A stretch of DNA of 64,000 nt from Litchfieldella qijiaojingensis (GTDB taxonomy: Bacteria; Pseudomonadota; Gammaproteobacteria; Pseudomonadales; Halomonadaceae), in the NCBI RefSeq assembly GCF_014651875.1, contig NZ_BMXS01000017.1, forward strand, positions 41,482 through 105,481, given 5' to 3'. Below are positions 8,553 to 17,482 of this stretch, piece by piece. The notes beneath the pieces were generated by a model. It did no database searches and had not been told where the DNA came from. It worked only from the letters and a program-made list of their open reading frames with translations. The first letter of the stretch is position 1. Every line of letters starts with the position of its first letter. The translations under genes and the position numbers were made by a program.

Positions 8553-9938
8553 TCAACGATAAATCAGGGTGGGCAGCCACATGGAAATGGCCGGCACGAA
8601 CGTCACCAACAGCAGGGCGATGAACAGCGGAACCAGGAACGGCAGGGTTCCACGCATGCACCTTTCGAAGGAAATGTTCGAGACTCGCGACAGCACATAG
8701 AGCACCATTCCCACCGGTGGCGTCAGCAAGCCGATCATCAGATTCAGCACCATGATCACCCCGAAGTGCACCGGATCGACCCCCGCCGCGACCGCCACCG
8801 GCAGCAGGACGGGAACCAGAATGGTGATGGCTGCGATGGTTTCCATGAAACAACCAACCACGAGCAATACCAGATTGATCAGCAGCAGGATGACGATGGG
8901 GTTGTCCGAGAACGGCCCCAGCAATGCCACGACATGCTGAGTGACCTGATTACTGGTCAGAATCCAGGCGAAGATCGAGGCACCGGCAACGATGAACAGA
9001 ATGATCGCCGTGGTCTCGATGGTCTCCATGCTGACCTTGAGCAGACGTCTCCAGGTCAGGGTGCGATATACCACCACCCCCAGGAACAAGGCATAGATGA
9101 CAGCCGCGATAGCGGCTTCGGTCGGCGTGAAGGCTCCGCTGATGATGCCTCCGACGATGATTACCGGCGTCAGTAACGACAGGAAGGCGCGCTTGGCCGA
9201 CTCACGAAGAAAGCTTACCGAGAAGCGGGCATCACGCGGATACCCCCGACGGCGGGCAAGCAGCGTGATCATGACCATCAAGACCGCCCCCATCAGCAAC
9301 CCAGGGATCAAGCCCGCGGCGAATAGTTGCCCTACCGATGCCGACGCCATGACTCCGTAGATAACCATCGGCAGACTAGGAGGAATGATCGGTCCGATGG
9401 TGGACGACGCCGCCGTGATGCCCACGGAGAAATCCTGATCGTAGCCAGCATCGCGCATGGCCTTGATTTCGATGGTCCCCAGGCCACCGGCATCGGCAAC
9501 CGCAGCTCCCGACATGCCCGAGAAGATGATGCTGGCCCCGACATTGACATGCCCCAGGCCACCGCGCATCCACCCCATCAAGGCCTTGGCAAACGCAAAG
9601 ATGCGGGTCGTGATACCACCGTTATTCATTAAATTACCGGCCAGAATGAAGAAAGGAATGGCCAGCAAGGGAAAGCTATCGACCCCGTTGATCATGCGAT
9701 GTGCCACGACTACGTCTGGCACCTGCCCGCTGAGATAGACATACATCAGGCACGAGCCTGCCAGGCCGATGGCGATCGGAACTCCCATCACCAGCATGGT
9801 GAACAGACTGGCAAACAAGAACGCCAGATAATGGCCTTGCCAAGCCAGAAAGGCGCATGACAGTACGGCAAGAACAATGATGAATGGAGGGACCAAGAGG
9901 CCGCGCCGCTTGGTGAATGACGTGGCAGGGGCTGACAT
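8553..9938 (-). CDS. TRAP transporter large permease (DctM family)
   Basis: A 461-residue integral membrane protein with about 12 hydrophobic segments, including the family motifs GVPIAIGLAG (second helix), AGNLMNNGGI and the P-loop-like IIPPSLPMVIYG. It provides the sodium-coupled translocation channel of a tripartite periplasmic transporter. A start at 9965 would overlap dctQ, but AGGAGAATCGCC before the ATG at 9938 is a much better initiation site. Works with the small permease (9962-10513) and the binding protein (10586-11581). Confidence 0.9.
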   Translation of the reverse strand: MSAPATSFTKRRGLLVPPFIIVLAVLSCAFLAWQGHYLAFLFASLFTMLVMGVPIAIGLAGSCLMYVYLSGQVPDVVVAHRMINGVDSFPLLAIPFFILAGNLMNNGGITTRIFAFAKALMGWMRGGLGHVNVGASIIFSGMSGAAVADAGGLGTIEIKAMRDAGYDQDFSVGITAASSTIGPIIPPSLPMVIYGVMASASVGQLFAAGLIPGLLMGAVLMVMITLLARRRGYPRDARFSVSFLRESAKRAFLSLLTPVIIVGGIISGAFTPTEAAIAAVIYALFLGVVVYRTLTWRRLLKVSMETIETTAIILFIVAGASIFAWILTSNQVTQHVVALLGPFSDNPIVILLLINLVLLVVGCFMETIAAITILVPVLLPVAVAAGVDPVHFGVIMVLNLMIGLLTPPVGMVLYVLSRVSNISFERCMRGTLPFLVPLFIALLLVTFVPAISMWLPTLIYR

Positions 9939-9961
9939 GGCGATTCTCCTGGGAATTCTTG

Positions 9962-10513
9962 TCATCGGTCATCTTCGGTGAAGATCAGTTCGCTCGTTCC
10001 TTCGCGCCAATGACGGATGGCGACCTGGATGGAACGCACGAGCATCAAGACGAAGCCCGCCAACACGATGTAATAGATGACACTCTTGGGGATATCCACC
10101 GACACCATCATGGCGTTGGTTCTATCGGCCAGCTTGTAGGTGATCAAGACCCCCGCGACCAGGAACACGACCCTCACCAGATCGACGATCGTCGACATGG
10201 CCAGACCGACGTTTCCCGGCATGTAGCGAAAGAAGAATTCCACCGCGATATGCGAGTTTTTCCTGACTGCCATGGCACTGCCCAGGAAACCCACCGTGAT
10301 CAGGAAATAACGCGCCATTTCTTCGGTCCAGGCGATGGAGTCGCCCATCACATAGCGACTGAAGAATTGCAGGAATACCACCACCAGCAATACCCAGAAC
10401 AGGACCAACGTCACATAGTCCTCCGGGCCATAATCCTTGAAGTCGAACTTGTCCTCTTCCTCGGTCTCTATCAGGCCGGCTTCGGGATCCGGAGGCAAAC
10501 GGTCGTTGGACAT
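9962..10513 (-). CDS. TRAP transporter small permease (DctQ family)
   Basis: A 183-residue protein with a hydrophilic acidic N-terminus and four membrane helices. The DctQ signature region DSIAWTEEMARYFLI (about residues 70-84) is intact. GAGGAG eight to nine bases upstream of the ATG at 10513 fixes the start, eight codons inside the longest open frame. Forms the membrane complex with the DctM protein encoded 23 bases downstream. Confidence 0.88.
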   Translation of the reverse strand: MSNDRLPPDPEAGLIETEEEDKFDFKDYGPEDYVTLVLFWVLLVVVFLQFFSRYVMGDSIAWTEEMARYFLITVGFLGSAMAVRKNSHIAVEFFFRYMPGNVGLAMSTIVDLVRVVFLVAGVLITYKLADRTNAMMVSVDIPKSVIYYIVLAGFVLMLVRSIQVAIRHWREGTSELIFTEDDR

Positions 10514-10585
10514 GGACGAGACTCCTCGCCACCGCACCCCGCCATGATGACGAGATACGGTGGTCGTGAACGGAAGTGAGAAGGT

Positions 10586-11581
10586 TTACTGACCAAGTGT
10601 TTGCAGGCGATCGTAGGTTTCCTGGTCCCAAGTGGCGGCCTCGCCGTTGTGGTGCGGCAACACTGCCTCACGGAACGGCTCGGTGTTCACTTCGTTGACG
10701 GTCACGCCCTGTTCCTCGAACCAGGAGACGAGTTCTTCCTCCTGCTTCAGGATGTCGTCGGTAATACGCTCGCCAGCCTCCATGTAAACGTCACGGAAGA
10801 TCTCGCGGTCCTCTTCCGAGAGCCGGTTCCACAGTGGTCCCCCAGCAATGGTAATCAGGGAGTCGGTAATATGACCGGTCAGGTTGATGTAGTCCTGCAC
10901 CTCATAGAATGCCTTGGCCCGAATGGTCGGTAGCGGGTTTTCCTGGGCATCCACCACGCCTTGCTGCAGTGCCAGATAGACTTCAGCGAAGGCGATGGGG
11001 GTCGGATTGGCTCCGACGGCTTCCGGGAACATCATGTACATGGGTGCATTGGGCACGCGAATCTTCAGGCCCTGCATGTCCTCGGGCGTATTGATCGGCT
11101 TGTTGGAAGTGGTATGCCGTCGGCCATAGTAGTTCATGGCTAGTGGCACGTTGCCCGTGGCATCCTCATAACCTTGAGCGATCTCCTGGAAGAGTTCGCT
11201 GTCGGCATAAGCCCGCCAATGGTCGAAATCGCGGAACATGTACGGCGCCCCTGCGATTCCGATGGCCCCGTAGGAGCGTCCGGCAAACTGGTTACCGGTA
11301 TAGATCAGATCCACGGTGCCCAGACTCAGCCCTTCATTGATATCGGCTTCCTTGCCCAGGGAAGAGGCCGGATGGACCTCGATCTTGTAGCGGCCATCGG
11401 TGCGTTCCTCGATTTCATCGGCCGCCCACAGCGCCCACTCGTGATAGGGTTCCGAGGTTTCATAGACATGCGCGAAATTGAGCGTTTCGGTCCCGTTGGC
11501 CATACCGGCGGTGCCCACACCCGCCACTAGCAGCGTGGCCGATATCCAACGGTTCCACTGGCGATTGCTCTTGTTGACCAT
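10586..11581 (-). CDS. TRAP transporter solute-binding protein (DctP family)
   Basis: A 331-residue secreted receptor with an N-terminal signal peptide (basic NRQW start, hydrophobic ISATLLVAGVGTAGMA, cleavage near ANG-TE at residue 30). DctP features are the YKIEVHPASSLGKEADI region and the ligand-arginine motif GLKIRVPNAPMYM. AAGGAG with a 9-base spacer precedes the ATG at 11581. It is first in the operon, just after a candidate operator at 11651-11665, and likely binds the sugar acid degraded by this island. Confidence 0.9.
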   Translation of the reverse strand: MVNKSNRQWNRWISATLLVAGVGTAGMANGTETLNFAHVYETSEPYHEWALWAADEIEERTDGRYKIEVHPASSLGKEADINEGLSLGTVDLIYTGNQFAGRSYGAIGIAGAPYMFRDFDHWRAYADSELFQEIAQGYEDATGNVPLAMNYYGRRHTTSNKPINTPEDMQGLKIRVPNAPMYMMFPEAVGANPTPIAFAEVYLALQQGVVDAQENPLPTIRAKAFYEVQDYINLTGHITDSLITIAGGPLWNRLSEEDREIFRDVYMEAGERITDDILKQEEELVSWFEEQGVTVNEVNTEPFREAVLPHHNGEAATWDQETYDRLQTLGQ

Positions 11582-11650
11582 CTTGTTGTTCTCCTTGCAT
11601 GAAAACGGTGCGAGGATAATTTTCAAATCACCGGAACTGATGGCTTAACT

Positions 11651-11665
11651 GTATACGTGTCATAC
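11651..11665. promoter_or_regulatory. Candidate GntR operator before the TRAP operon
   Basis: GTATACGTGTCATAC, a palindrome with outer GTAT/ATAC halves, lies 70 bases upstream of the TRAP binding-protein start. It continues into CATACCATCAT, related to the word at 11847-11861 and to the reverse strand of 3278-3299. Confidence 0.4.
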
Positions 11666-11846
11666 CATCATAAAGAAAGCTAGTCCGTCACCTGCCACTC
11701 TGCAACCTGACTTGGCGCTAATTTTCGTCACGCTCGCCGCTAGCCGCGACCAATCACCGACCACCTCGATGAAACGGCCCGCCAGCCAAGGCGATACTGT
11801 CACACTGTGGATGTCGTTGACGTCCCCTTGCTTTGGCAATAGGGTT

Positions 11847-11861
11847 GATAGCATACCTATC
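11847..11861. promoter_or_regulatory. Candidate GntR operator before the second FAH gene
   Basis: A perfect 5-5-5 palindrome, GATAG CATAC CTATC, 45 bases before the FAH-family start codon. It contains ATACCTAT, shared with the reverse strand of the site at 3278-3299. The divergent interval 11582-11905 holds this site and the one at 11651 and nothing else I recognise. Confidence 0.42.
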
Positions 11862-11905
11862 ATACATACAGACCAAGCATAGGCCATTTGAATGCCGGAG
11901 GCACA

Positions 11906-13096
11906 ATGAGCACAATAAAGCACGACGATCTGCTGCCACACGACTTGGAACAGGCCCTGTTGGTAGGGCGCGTGTGGCGCACCACTCCCGTCCCTGGCCC
12001 AGCACTGGTGGTCGTGCGCCGAGGCGAAGTGCTGGATATCTCGGAGAGCTGTGCCTGCATGGCCGACCTGCTGGATCGTGACGATGCCGCCACCTTCGCC
12101 GCCTCGGTTCATGGAGAATCGCTGGGCACCGTCGAGGCCCTGCTTGACAACTCCCTGGCCGAACCGCAGCGCGCGCCCTATTTGCTTGCGCCTTGCGATG
12201 TCCAAGCCATCAAGGCGTGCGGGGTGACCTTTGCGGTGAGCCTGCTGGAGCGCGTGATCGAGGAACAGGCCGGTGGCGACCCATACCGTGCCAGCGAACT
12301 GAGGGCGGAACTGAACGAGGTGATCGGCCAGGACCTGTCCCGCATTGCTCCTGGCTCTGACGACGCCATGGCGCTCAAGCGAGCCTTGCAAGAGCGCGGA
12401 GCCTGGTCGCAATATATGGAAGTGGGGCTTGGTCCCGATGCCGAAGTTTTCACCAAGGCCCAGCCGCTCTCGGCGGTAGGCTTCGGTGCTGCGGTCGGTC
12501 TGCATCCGGCATCCCGCTGGAACAATCCCGAACCCGAGATCGTATTGGCGGTGGACGCCGCTGGCCATGCCAAGGGGGCGGCACTCGGCAATGACGTCAA
12601 TCTTCGCGATATCGAGGGCCGCAGCGCCCTGCTGCTGGGCAAGGCCAAGGACAACAATGCTTCCTGCGCCATTGGCCCCTTCATTCGTCTGTTCGACGAG
12701 CGCTTCACCCTGGAGGCGGTGCGCGAGGCTCAAGTCTCGCTGCGTATCGAAGGCGCTGACGATGGCTTCGTGCTAGAGGACAGCAGCGACATGCGCGAGA
12801 TCAGCCGCGATCCCCTTGATCTCGTCCAGCAGACCATCGGCGCGCATCATCAGTATCCCGACGGTTTCATGCTGTTCCTCGGCACAATGTTCTCGCCAAT
12901 CCAGGATCGTGACGGCCAAGGCCAGGGGTTCACCCACCATCTGGGGGATACGGTGACTATCGCCACGCCAGCGTTGGGCGCATTGATCAACCGCGTCGAC
13001 CGCTCGGACCGCCTACCGCCCTGGACTTTCGGCATTCGCCAGTGGCACGCCAGCCTGGCCAAGCGCTACTCTCCATCCAACAAGACGACACCCTGA
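11906..13096 (+). CDS. FAH-family protein, likely 2-keto-3-deoxy-sugar-acid dehydratase
   Basis: A 396-residue fumarylacetoacetate-hydrolase-fold protein, longer than the 285-residue paralogue at 4114. The catalytic C-terminal half carries NNPEPEIVLAVD and GNDVNLRDIEG, which supply the usual acidic metal ligands, and ends in YPDGFMLFLGTMFSP, typical of the KdaD/AraD-like dehydratases that turn 2-keto-3-deoxy pentonates into alpha-ketoglutaric semialdehyde. That product is what the dehydrogenase at 1116 would use. The frame opens at a TTG at 11888, but GGAGG six bases before the ATG at 11906 marks the start. The last 31 bases overlap the convergent DMT gene. Confidence 0.78.
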   Translation: MSTIKHDDLLPHDLEQALLVGRVWRTTPVPGPALVVVRRGEVLDISESCACMADLLDRDDAATFAASVHGESLGTVEALLDNSLAEPQRAPYLLAPCDVQAIKACGVTFAVSLLERVIEEQAGGDPYRASELRAELNEVIGQDLSRIAPGSDDAMALKRALQERGAWSQYMEVGLGPDAEVFTKAQPLSAVGFGAAVGLHPASRWNNPEPEIVLAVDAAGHAKGAALGNDVNLRDIEGRSALLLGKAKDNNASCAIGPFIRLFDERFTLEAVREAQVSLRIEGADDGFVLEDSSDMREISRDPLDLVQQTIGAHHQYPDGFMLFLGTMFSPIQDRDGQGQGFTHHLGDTVTIATPALGALINRVDRSDRLPPWTFGIRQWHASLAKRYSPSNKTTP

Positions 13097-14037
13097 CTTC
13101 TAGTATCCAGAACACCCTTGACGGCTGGTGAGACTGCTTGACAGGGATCCGGCGCGCCGGCGGCCACCTTGCGCCGCTGTCGGTAAAGGTCCAGAGCGCC
13201 ACTACCGAGCAACGCGGTCACGATCACTGCGCCACCGACGAAGGCCAGCGGTGGCGGTACCTCGCCCAGCCACCACCATACCAGCAGGGTGCCAACGAAG
13301 GTTTCCAGAAGCATCACCAGGCTGACCTCGGCACCCGGAAGATAACGCGGCCCGGTCTGGATCAACAGATAGGCGCCGGGAAGGAATACCAGCGCCAACA
13401 AAGCCAGGCGCTGCAGATCCGCCAGCGACGGCAATATCATGCCACCCATGGCGATGGCCGGTATCAGTATCACCAGGCAACCCAACGGCAGAATCACCGT
13501 AGTGTCCACGCCACGCTGGGCACTGGCCACGGTGGTGTTGACCGCGATCGCCAACGGAACCGCCAAGGCCACGACCAACCCTAGGGGGCTGCCGGCACCA
13601 AGCTCTCCGACAGCCATCAGACTAGCCCCCAGCACGCATAAGACGATCACGCACCAGGTCTGCAAACGCAGGCGTTGACCGTAGACGACCAAGCCGATCA
13701 ACCCGGCAAGCAAGGGGGCCAAGTTCTGAATCACCAGTACGTTGCCGGCGGCGGTCAGCCGGTTCGCGGCAACGAATCCCCAAGCGCTGACGGCAAACGC
13801 CAATGGGCACCACCACATGGCCGGACCACAGGCACGCACGGCTTCCGGCAAGCGCTTGCCGTAACGCCACCAGGCCACCAGCGATAGCACCGCGAACAAC
13901 AACAGCGCGCGCCAGAACATGAAGGCCGCCACATCGAGCTGGGTATCCTTTACGAACAACGCATCCGGCGACAACAACATCACGCCGGCGCCAGTGATCA
14001 GATAGCCGCGCACGCGCCACGACAACCGTTGCCACAT
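13066..14037 (-). CDS. DMT-superfamily (EamA) transporter
   Basis: A 323-residue protein with ten predicted membrane helices in two EamA repeats (about residues 12-140 and 155-290), the second starting near PLGLVVALAVPLAIAVNTTV. The tail from about residue 290 is hydrophilic. Such proteins export or exchange small metabolites; none can be named. Its 3' end overlaps the end of the convergent FAH gene by 31 bases, which is unusual for unrelated genes and suggests it belongs with the island. Confidence 0.8.
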   Translation of the reverse strand: MWQRLSWRVRGYLITGAGVMLLSPDALFVKDTQLDVAAFMFWRALLLFAVLSLVAWWRYGKRLPEAVRACGPAMWWCPLAFAVSAWGFVAANRLTAAGNVLVIQNLAPLLAGLIGLVVYGQRLRLQTWCVIVLCVLGASLMAVGELGAGSPLGLVVALAVPLAIAVNTTVASAQRGVDTTVILPLGCLVILIPAIAMGGMILPSLADLQRLALLALVFLPGAYLLIQTGPRYLPGAEVSLVMLLETFVGTLLVWWWLGEVPPPLAFVGGAVIVTALLGSGALDLYRQRRKVAAGAPDPCQAVSPAVKGVLDTRSQGVVLLDGE

Positions 14038-14086
14038 GCCGTCTCTCCTTGGTTCACCCCGGGACTTCGAGTATCAGCTACCCACT

Positions 14087-14121
14087 AAAAAACACAGGCC
14101 GGGGAACGTCCCCGGCCTGTG
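14087..14121 (-). terminator. Rho-independent terminator of the helicase gene
   Basis: A perfect 13-bp stem (CACAGGCCGGGGA / TCCCCGGCCTGTG) with a 3-base loop; on the minus strand it is followed by six T residues. Placed 41 bases after the deaD stop codon. Confidence 0.9.
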
Positions 14122-14162
14122 TGGTTGCGACTGTTGCCACCGTCGACTCGACGGCGGTTTCC

Positions 14163-15866
14163 TCAGGCGCGTTCGCGACGGCGAATCGGCGCGTCATCCT
14201 CGTTACGACGCCGTGGAGCGCGCTCCGGAACCCCACGATCTTCACTGATTTCCAGCGCGCGGCCGGCGACTCGAGCGCGGGCCATCTTGGCCAGTACGCT
14301 GGTCGGCAGCGAGCTGGGCAGCTCGACCACGGAGAAGGCATTGCGAATGTCGATGCGACCGATGCGGTTACCTTCGATCCCGCCTTCATTGGCAAGCGCT
14401 CCGACCAATTGGCCAGGCTTGACGCCATCCTTGTGGCCCACCGCGACACGATAACGCGTCATACCCTCGCTGGGACCGCGATCCTCGCTACGACGCGGCT
14501 TGCCCTCGCGAGGGCCACGCTCGGTGCGTTCGGCACGCGGTGACGGCAACCGGCCAATCGGCGCCTCGTCGGCGCGCGCAATGGTAGCGAAAGCACAGGC
14601 CAACTCGAGCGGATCGTGCCCGTCGGCGACCAGGCGCTCGACCAGGCTGCGCTGCTCGTCGGTACCAGCGGTCAGGGCGCCGACCACTCGCTCGCGGAAA
14701 ACTTCGTCACGATGGGCACGAATCGCCTTCTCATCAGGCAACGGCATATCGCTCATCTGTTGGCCGGTGGCCTGCTCCAGCCAACGCACCTTGCGGGTCT
14801 CGCGGAAGCCGGCAAAGGTAATCGCCACACCAGTGCGGCCGGCACGGCCAGTACGACCGATGCGGTGGGTATAGGCTTCGCTGTCCTGCGGCAAATCATA
14901 GTTGATGACATGGGTGATGCGCGGCACGTCGAGGCCACGCGCCGCCACGTCAGTGGCGATCAGTACGTCGACCTTGCCGCGCTTGAGACGCATGATGGTG
15001 CGCTCGCGCAGGCTCTGGTCGAGATCGCCGGACAGACCGGCGACATTGACGCCACGCGCGGTGAGCTGCTCGACCAGCGTGGTACAGGCCGCTCGGGTAC
15101 GCACGAAGACGATGGCGGCATCTACCGGCTCGACTTCGATGATACGTGACAAGGCTTCGAGCTTGGCACCGCCTTCGACGCGCACCAGGCGCTGGTCGAT
15201 GCTCTCGGCGGTCCCCACGCTGGACTCGATCATGACCTTGACGGGATCGACCAGGTAGCGGTTGACGATGCGCTCGATCTCGTCCGGCAGGGTCGCGGAG
15301 AAGAACACGCGCTGGGCGTCGGTCGGAGTATCGGCGACCACGCGCTTGACGTCGTCGATGAAGCCCATGCGCAGCATTTCGTCGGCTTCGTCGAGCACCA
15401 GTGCGGAGAGACCGTCGAGCTTGAGGGTGCCACGATCGAGGTGGTCGATCACCCGACCAGGAGTGCCGACGACGACCTGGGCACCACGCTTGAGTGCACT
15501 GATCTGTTCACGGTATTCCTGACCGCCACACAGGGTGGCCACGCCCATTCCCTTCAGGTTCTGGCCGTACTTGGTAAAGGACATGGCCACCTGTTGGGCC
15601 AGCTCGCGGGTCGGCGCCAACACCAGCACCTGGGGTTCGCGACGCTCGAGTTCGAGACGTGACAGCAGCGGCAACGCAAAGGCCGCGGTCTTGCCGGTAC
15701 CGGTCTGGGCCTGGCCCAGCATGTCGCGGCCTTCCAGCAGCGCCGGGATGGTTTGTGCCTGAATCGGCGAGGGCGTCTCGTAGCCCAGGGTTTCAACAGC
15801 GGACAGCACGGCAGGCAGCAGTGCCAATTCGCCGAAGCTCGGCGAGGCGACAGAAGTCGAGGTCAT
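14163..15866 (-). CDS. deaD: DEAD-box ATP-dependent RNA helicase DeaD/CsdA
   Basis: A 567-residue RNA helicase. RecA-like domain 1 has the Q-motif region around ETPSPIQAQTIPAL, motif I AQTGTGKT (about 57-64), motif II LDEAD and motif III SAT; domain 2 has the HRIGRTGRAGRTG motif VI. An arginine-rich linker leads to a DbpA-type RNA-binding domain (about 455-530: YRVAVGHKDGVKPGQLVG, GRIDIRNAFSVVELP) and a short basic tail. This architecture is that of cold-shock CsdA, involved in ribosome assembly and mRNA decay. A TTG precedes the ATG directly; AAGG eight bases before the ATG selects 15866. It is transcribed alone; the roughly 570-base interval 15867-16438 presumably contains its promoter and 5' leader, but I could not identify either. 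Confidence 0.93.
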   Translation of the reverse strand: MTSTSVASPSFGELALLPAVLSAVETLGYETPSPIQAQTIPALLEGRDMLGQAQTGTGKTAAFALPLLSRLELERREPQVLVLAPTRELAQQVAMSFTKYGQNLKGMGVATLCGGQEYREQISALKRGAQVVVGTPGRVIDHLDRGTLKLDGLSALVLDEADEMLRMGFIDDVKRVVADTPTDAQRVFFSATLPDEIERIVNRYLVDPVKVMIESSVGTAESIDQRLVRVEGGAKLEALSRIIEVEPVDAAIVFVRTRAACTTLVEQLTARGVNVAGLSGDLDQSLRERTIMRLKRGKVDVLIATDVAARGLDVPRITHVINYDLPQDSEAYTHRIGRTGRAGRTGVAITFAGFRETRKVRWLEQATGQQMSDMPLPDEKAIRAHRDEVFRERVVGALTAGTDEQRSLVERLVADGHDPLELACAFATIARADEAPIGRLPSPRAERTERGPREGKPRRSEDRGPSEGMTRYRVAVGHKDGVKPGQLVGALANEGGIEGNRIGRIDIRNAFSVVELPSSLPTSVLAKMARARVAGRALEISEDRGVPERAPRRRNEDDAPIRRRERA

Positions 15867-16398
15867 CAATCACACCTTGGTAGGCCGGACATTACCGGCA
15901 ACAGAATTTGTTGGTGTCCCCGCTCCGACACACGTTCATGCTCGAATCTGCCGCAATGGGGAGATTGTCTAGCGGAGTCTGGGACACCGGTCGCACCTGG
16001 CATCAGGTTCATTCGGGCCCACGTTCGGGCCAGCGAACCGCTGTGGCGACCATTCGCGCCGTGCCCGTTCGAGGAGGAACGATGGCACTTGGGCGCTCCA
16101 TCTACCTATCAAGACGCGCAATTCGTTGCCTGGCGTCTTTGCAAGCGTCGTCCTGCCTGTCGTCTTTCCGACGACCCGCGGCAAGGGCGATCCGTTACGA
16201 TGGTGGGGTCAGCACATGCGAGGAGTGCGCATGCTATCATCGCTGCCCGCCTCTAGCTAGTCTTTTCGTCACCCCTCTGATAATCCCATCTAAGCACCTC
16301 CGGCGAACGTGAGGCTCCATCGATAGCTTGTTCCGCACCTGTCCTCAATTCGCAACCGGATCATCATCGTTTCGTCATTTGCCACGACTAGAGTCGCC

Positions 16399-16431
16399 CT
16401 CATGAGATCGATCTCATCGATCGTGCATGAG
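16399..16431. promoter_or_regulatory. Inverted repeat over the lacI start, possible autoregulatory operator
   Basis: An imperfect palindrome, with CTCATGAGATCGAT on the left and ATCGATCGTGCATGAG on the right, ends directly at the GAGGTAACGA ribosome binding site of the LacI gene. The halves match except for a two-base insertion. LacI proteins often repress themselves from such sites. The rest of the gap from 15867 shows no convincing ORF. Confidence 0.4.
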
Positions 16432-16438
16432 GTAACGA

Positions 16439-17482
16439 ATGGCAGATTTACTTAGCGTGGCGAAATTGGCAGGGGTTTCCCGCGCCACCGCGGCACGAGC
16501 CTTTTCTAGCCCCGAACTGGTGCGTCCCGAGACGCGCCACAAGGTGCTTGAGGCGGCCCACCGGCTCGCCTTCCGGCCCAACAATGTGGCCCGTCAGCTG
16601 CGTGCCCAGACCACAAAGATGATCGGCGTCATGGTGCCGAGCCTCGACAACCCGGTGTTTGCCGAGCAACTACAGGCCATGGAGGTCGCAGCCCGCGCCT
16701 CCGGCTACTCACTGATCGTCACCACCAGCGAATACGATGCCAGCCGCGAGAGCGAAATCGTCGAGGAAATGTTGCGCCAGCGCGTCGACGGTTTGGTACT
16801 CACCATAGCCGACGCGGATCGCAGCGAGGTACTCGCCAAGCTGCACAGGGAGGTTTGCCCCTACCTGCTGGTCTACAACCAACCGGAGGCGGCAGACATT
16901 CCGACCATCGGAGTGGACAACCGCGCTGCCGTGGCCGAGGCCACCCGGCACCTCATCGCTCTGGGCCACCACCGCATCGGCATGGTGGCAGGTTCGCTGC
17001 TGCAGTCGGATCGCGCCCGGTTGCGCTACGAGGGTTACCGCCAGGCCATGTGCGATCACGGACTCACGCCACGGCCGCTGATCGAGATGCCCCGGCATAC
17101 CCAGGCCGAGTTGGCCTGCCTCGAACCCGAGCTCTCAGGCCACGACGGCCTGACCGCGGTGATCTGCACCAATGACCTGCTCGCCATCAGCCTGATCGGC
17201 GAACTGCAGCGCTCCGGACGCTCGGTACCGGGTGATCTCTCGGTGATGGGCTTCGATGGCATCAACCTTGGCCATTGCCTCTACCCCTCACTAAGTACCG
17301 TGGAACAACCCCGCGTAGAGATCGGCCGCTCAGCGGTGCAGATCCTGCTGGCCATGATTCGGGGAGAGACTCCCCAACCGCTTCCCCTTCCCCATGCGCT
17401 GCGTGAGGGCGAAAGCGTCGGAGCGCCTCCGACATCCCGGCAAGTCCTCGTCACTCGCAACCCCCAGAGGAATACACCATGA
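16439..17482 (+). CDS. LacI-family transcriptional regulator
   Basis: A 347-residue regulator with an N-terminal LacI helix-turn-helix (LSVAKLAGVSRATAARAF, residues 5-22) and hinge helix (NNVARQLRAQTT), followed by a periplasmic-binding-protein-like ligand domain (about 60-335: IGVMVPSLDNPVFAEQ, DGLVLTIADAD, ICTNDLLAI, VMGFDGINLG). GAGG before the ATG supports the start. Its stop overlaps the next start (ATGA at 17479), so it is translationally coupled to an ABC importer and should control it. The inducer is unknown, possibly an imported phosphodiester or its product. Confidence 0.88.
   Translation: MADLLSVAKLAGVSRATAARAFSSPELVRPETRHKVLEAAHRLAFRPNNVARQLRAQTTKMIGVMVPSLDNPVFAEQLQAMEVAARASGYSLIVTTSEYDASRESEIVEEMLRQRVDGLVLTIADADRSEVLAKLHREVCPYLLVYNQPEAADIPTIGVDNRAAVAEATRHLIALGHHRIGMVAGSLLQSDRARLRYEGYRQAMCDHGLTPRPLIEMPRHTQAELACLEPELSGHDGLTAVICTNDLLAISLIGELQRSGRSVPGDLSVMGFDGINLGHCLYPSLSTVEQPRVEIGRSAVQILLAMIRGETPQPLPLPHALREGESVGAPPTSRQVLVTRNPQRNTP

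Noticed and set aside
8061..9176. 371-codon plus-strand frame antisense to the Ldh2 dehydrogenase and DctM genes
   Set aside because: Very rich in H, Q, D and R with no domain; it is the complement of two well-supported genes.
11660..12733. 357-codon minus-strand frame over the second FAH gene
   Set aside because: Antisense shadow in GC-rich DNA; the plus-strand gene has a ribosome binding site and family motifs.
15753..16312. Plus-strand frames of 167 and 134 codons upstream of the LacI gene
   Set aside because: No ribosome binding site, low-complexity residues and overlap with the helicase start; treated as intergenic.
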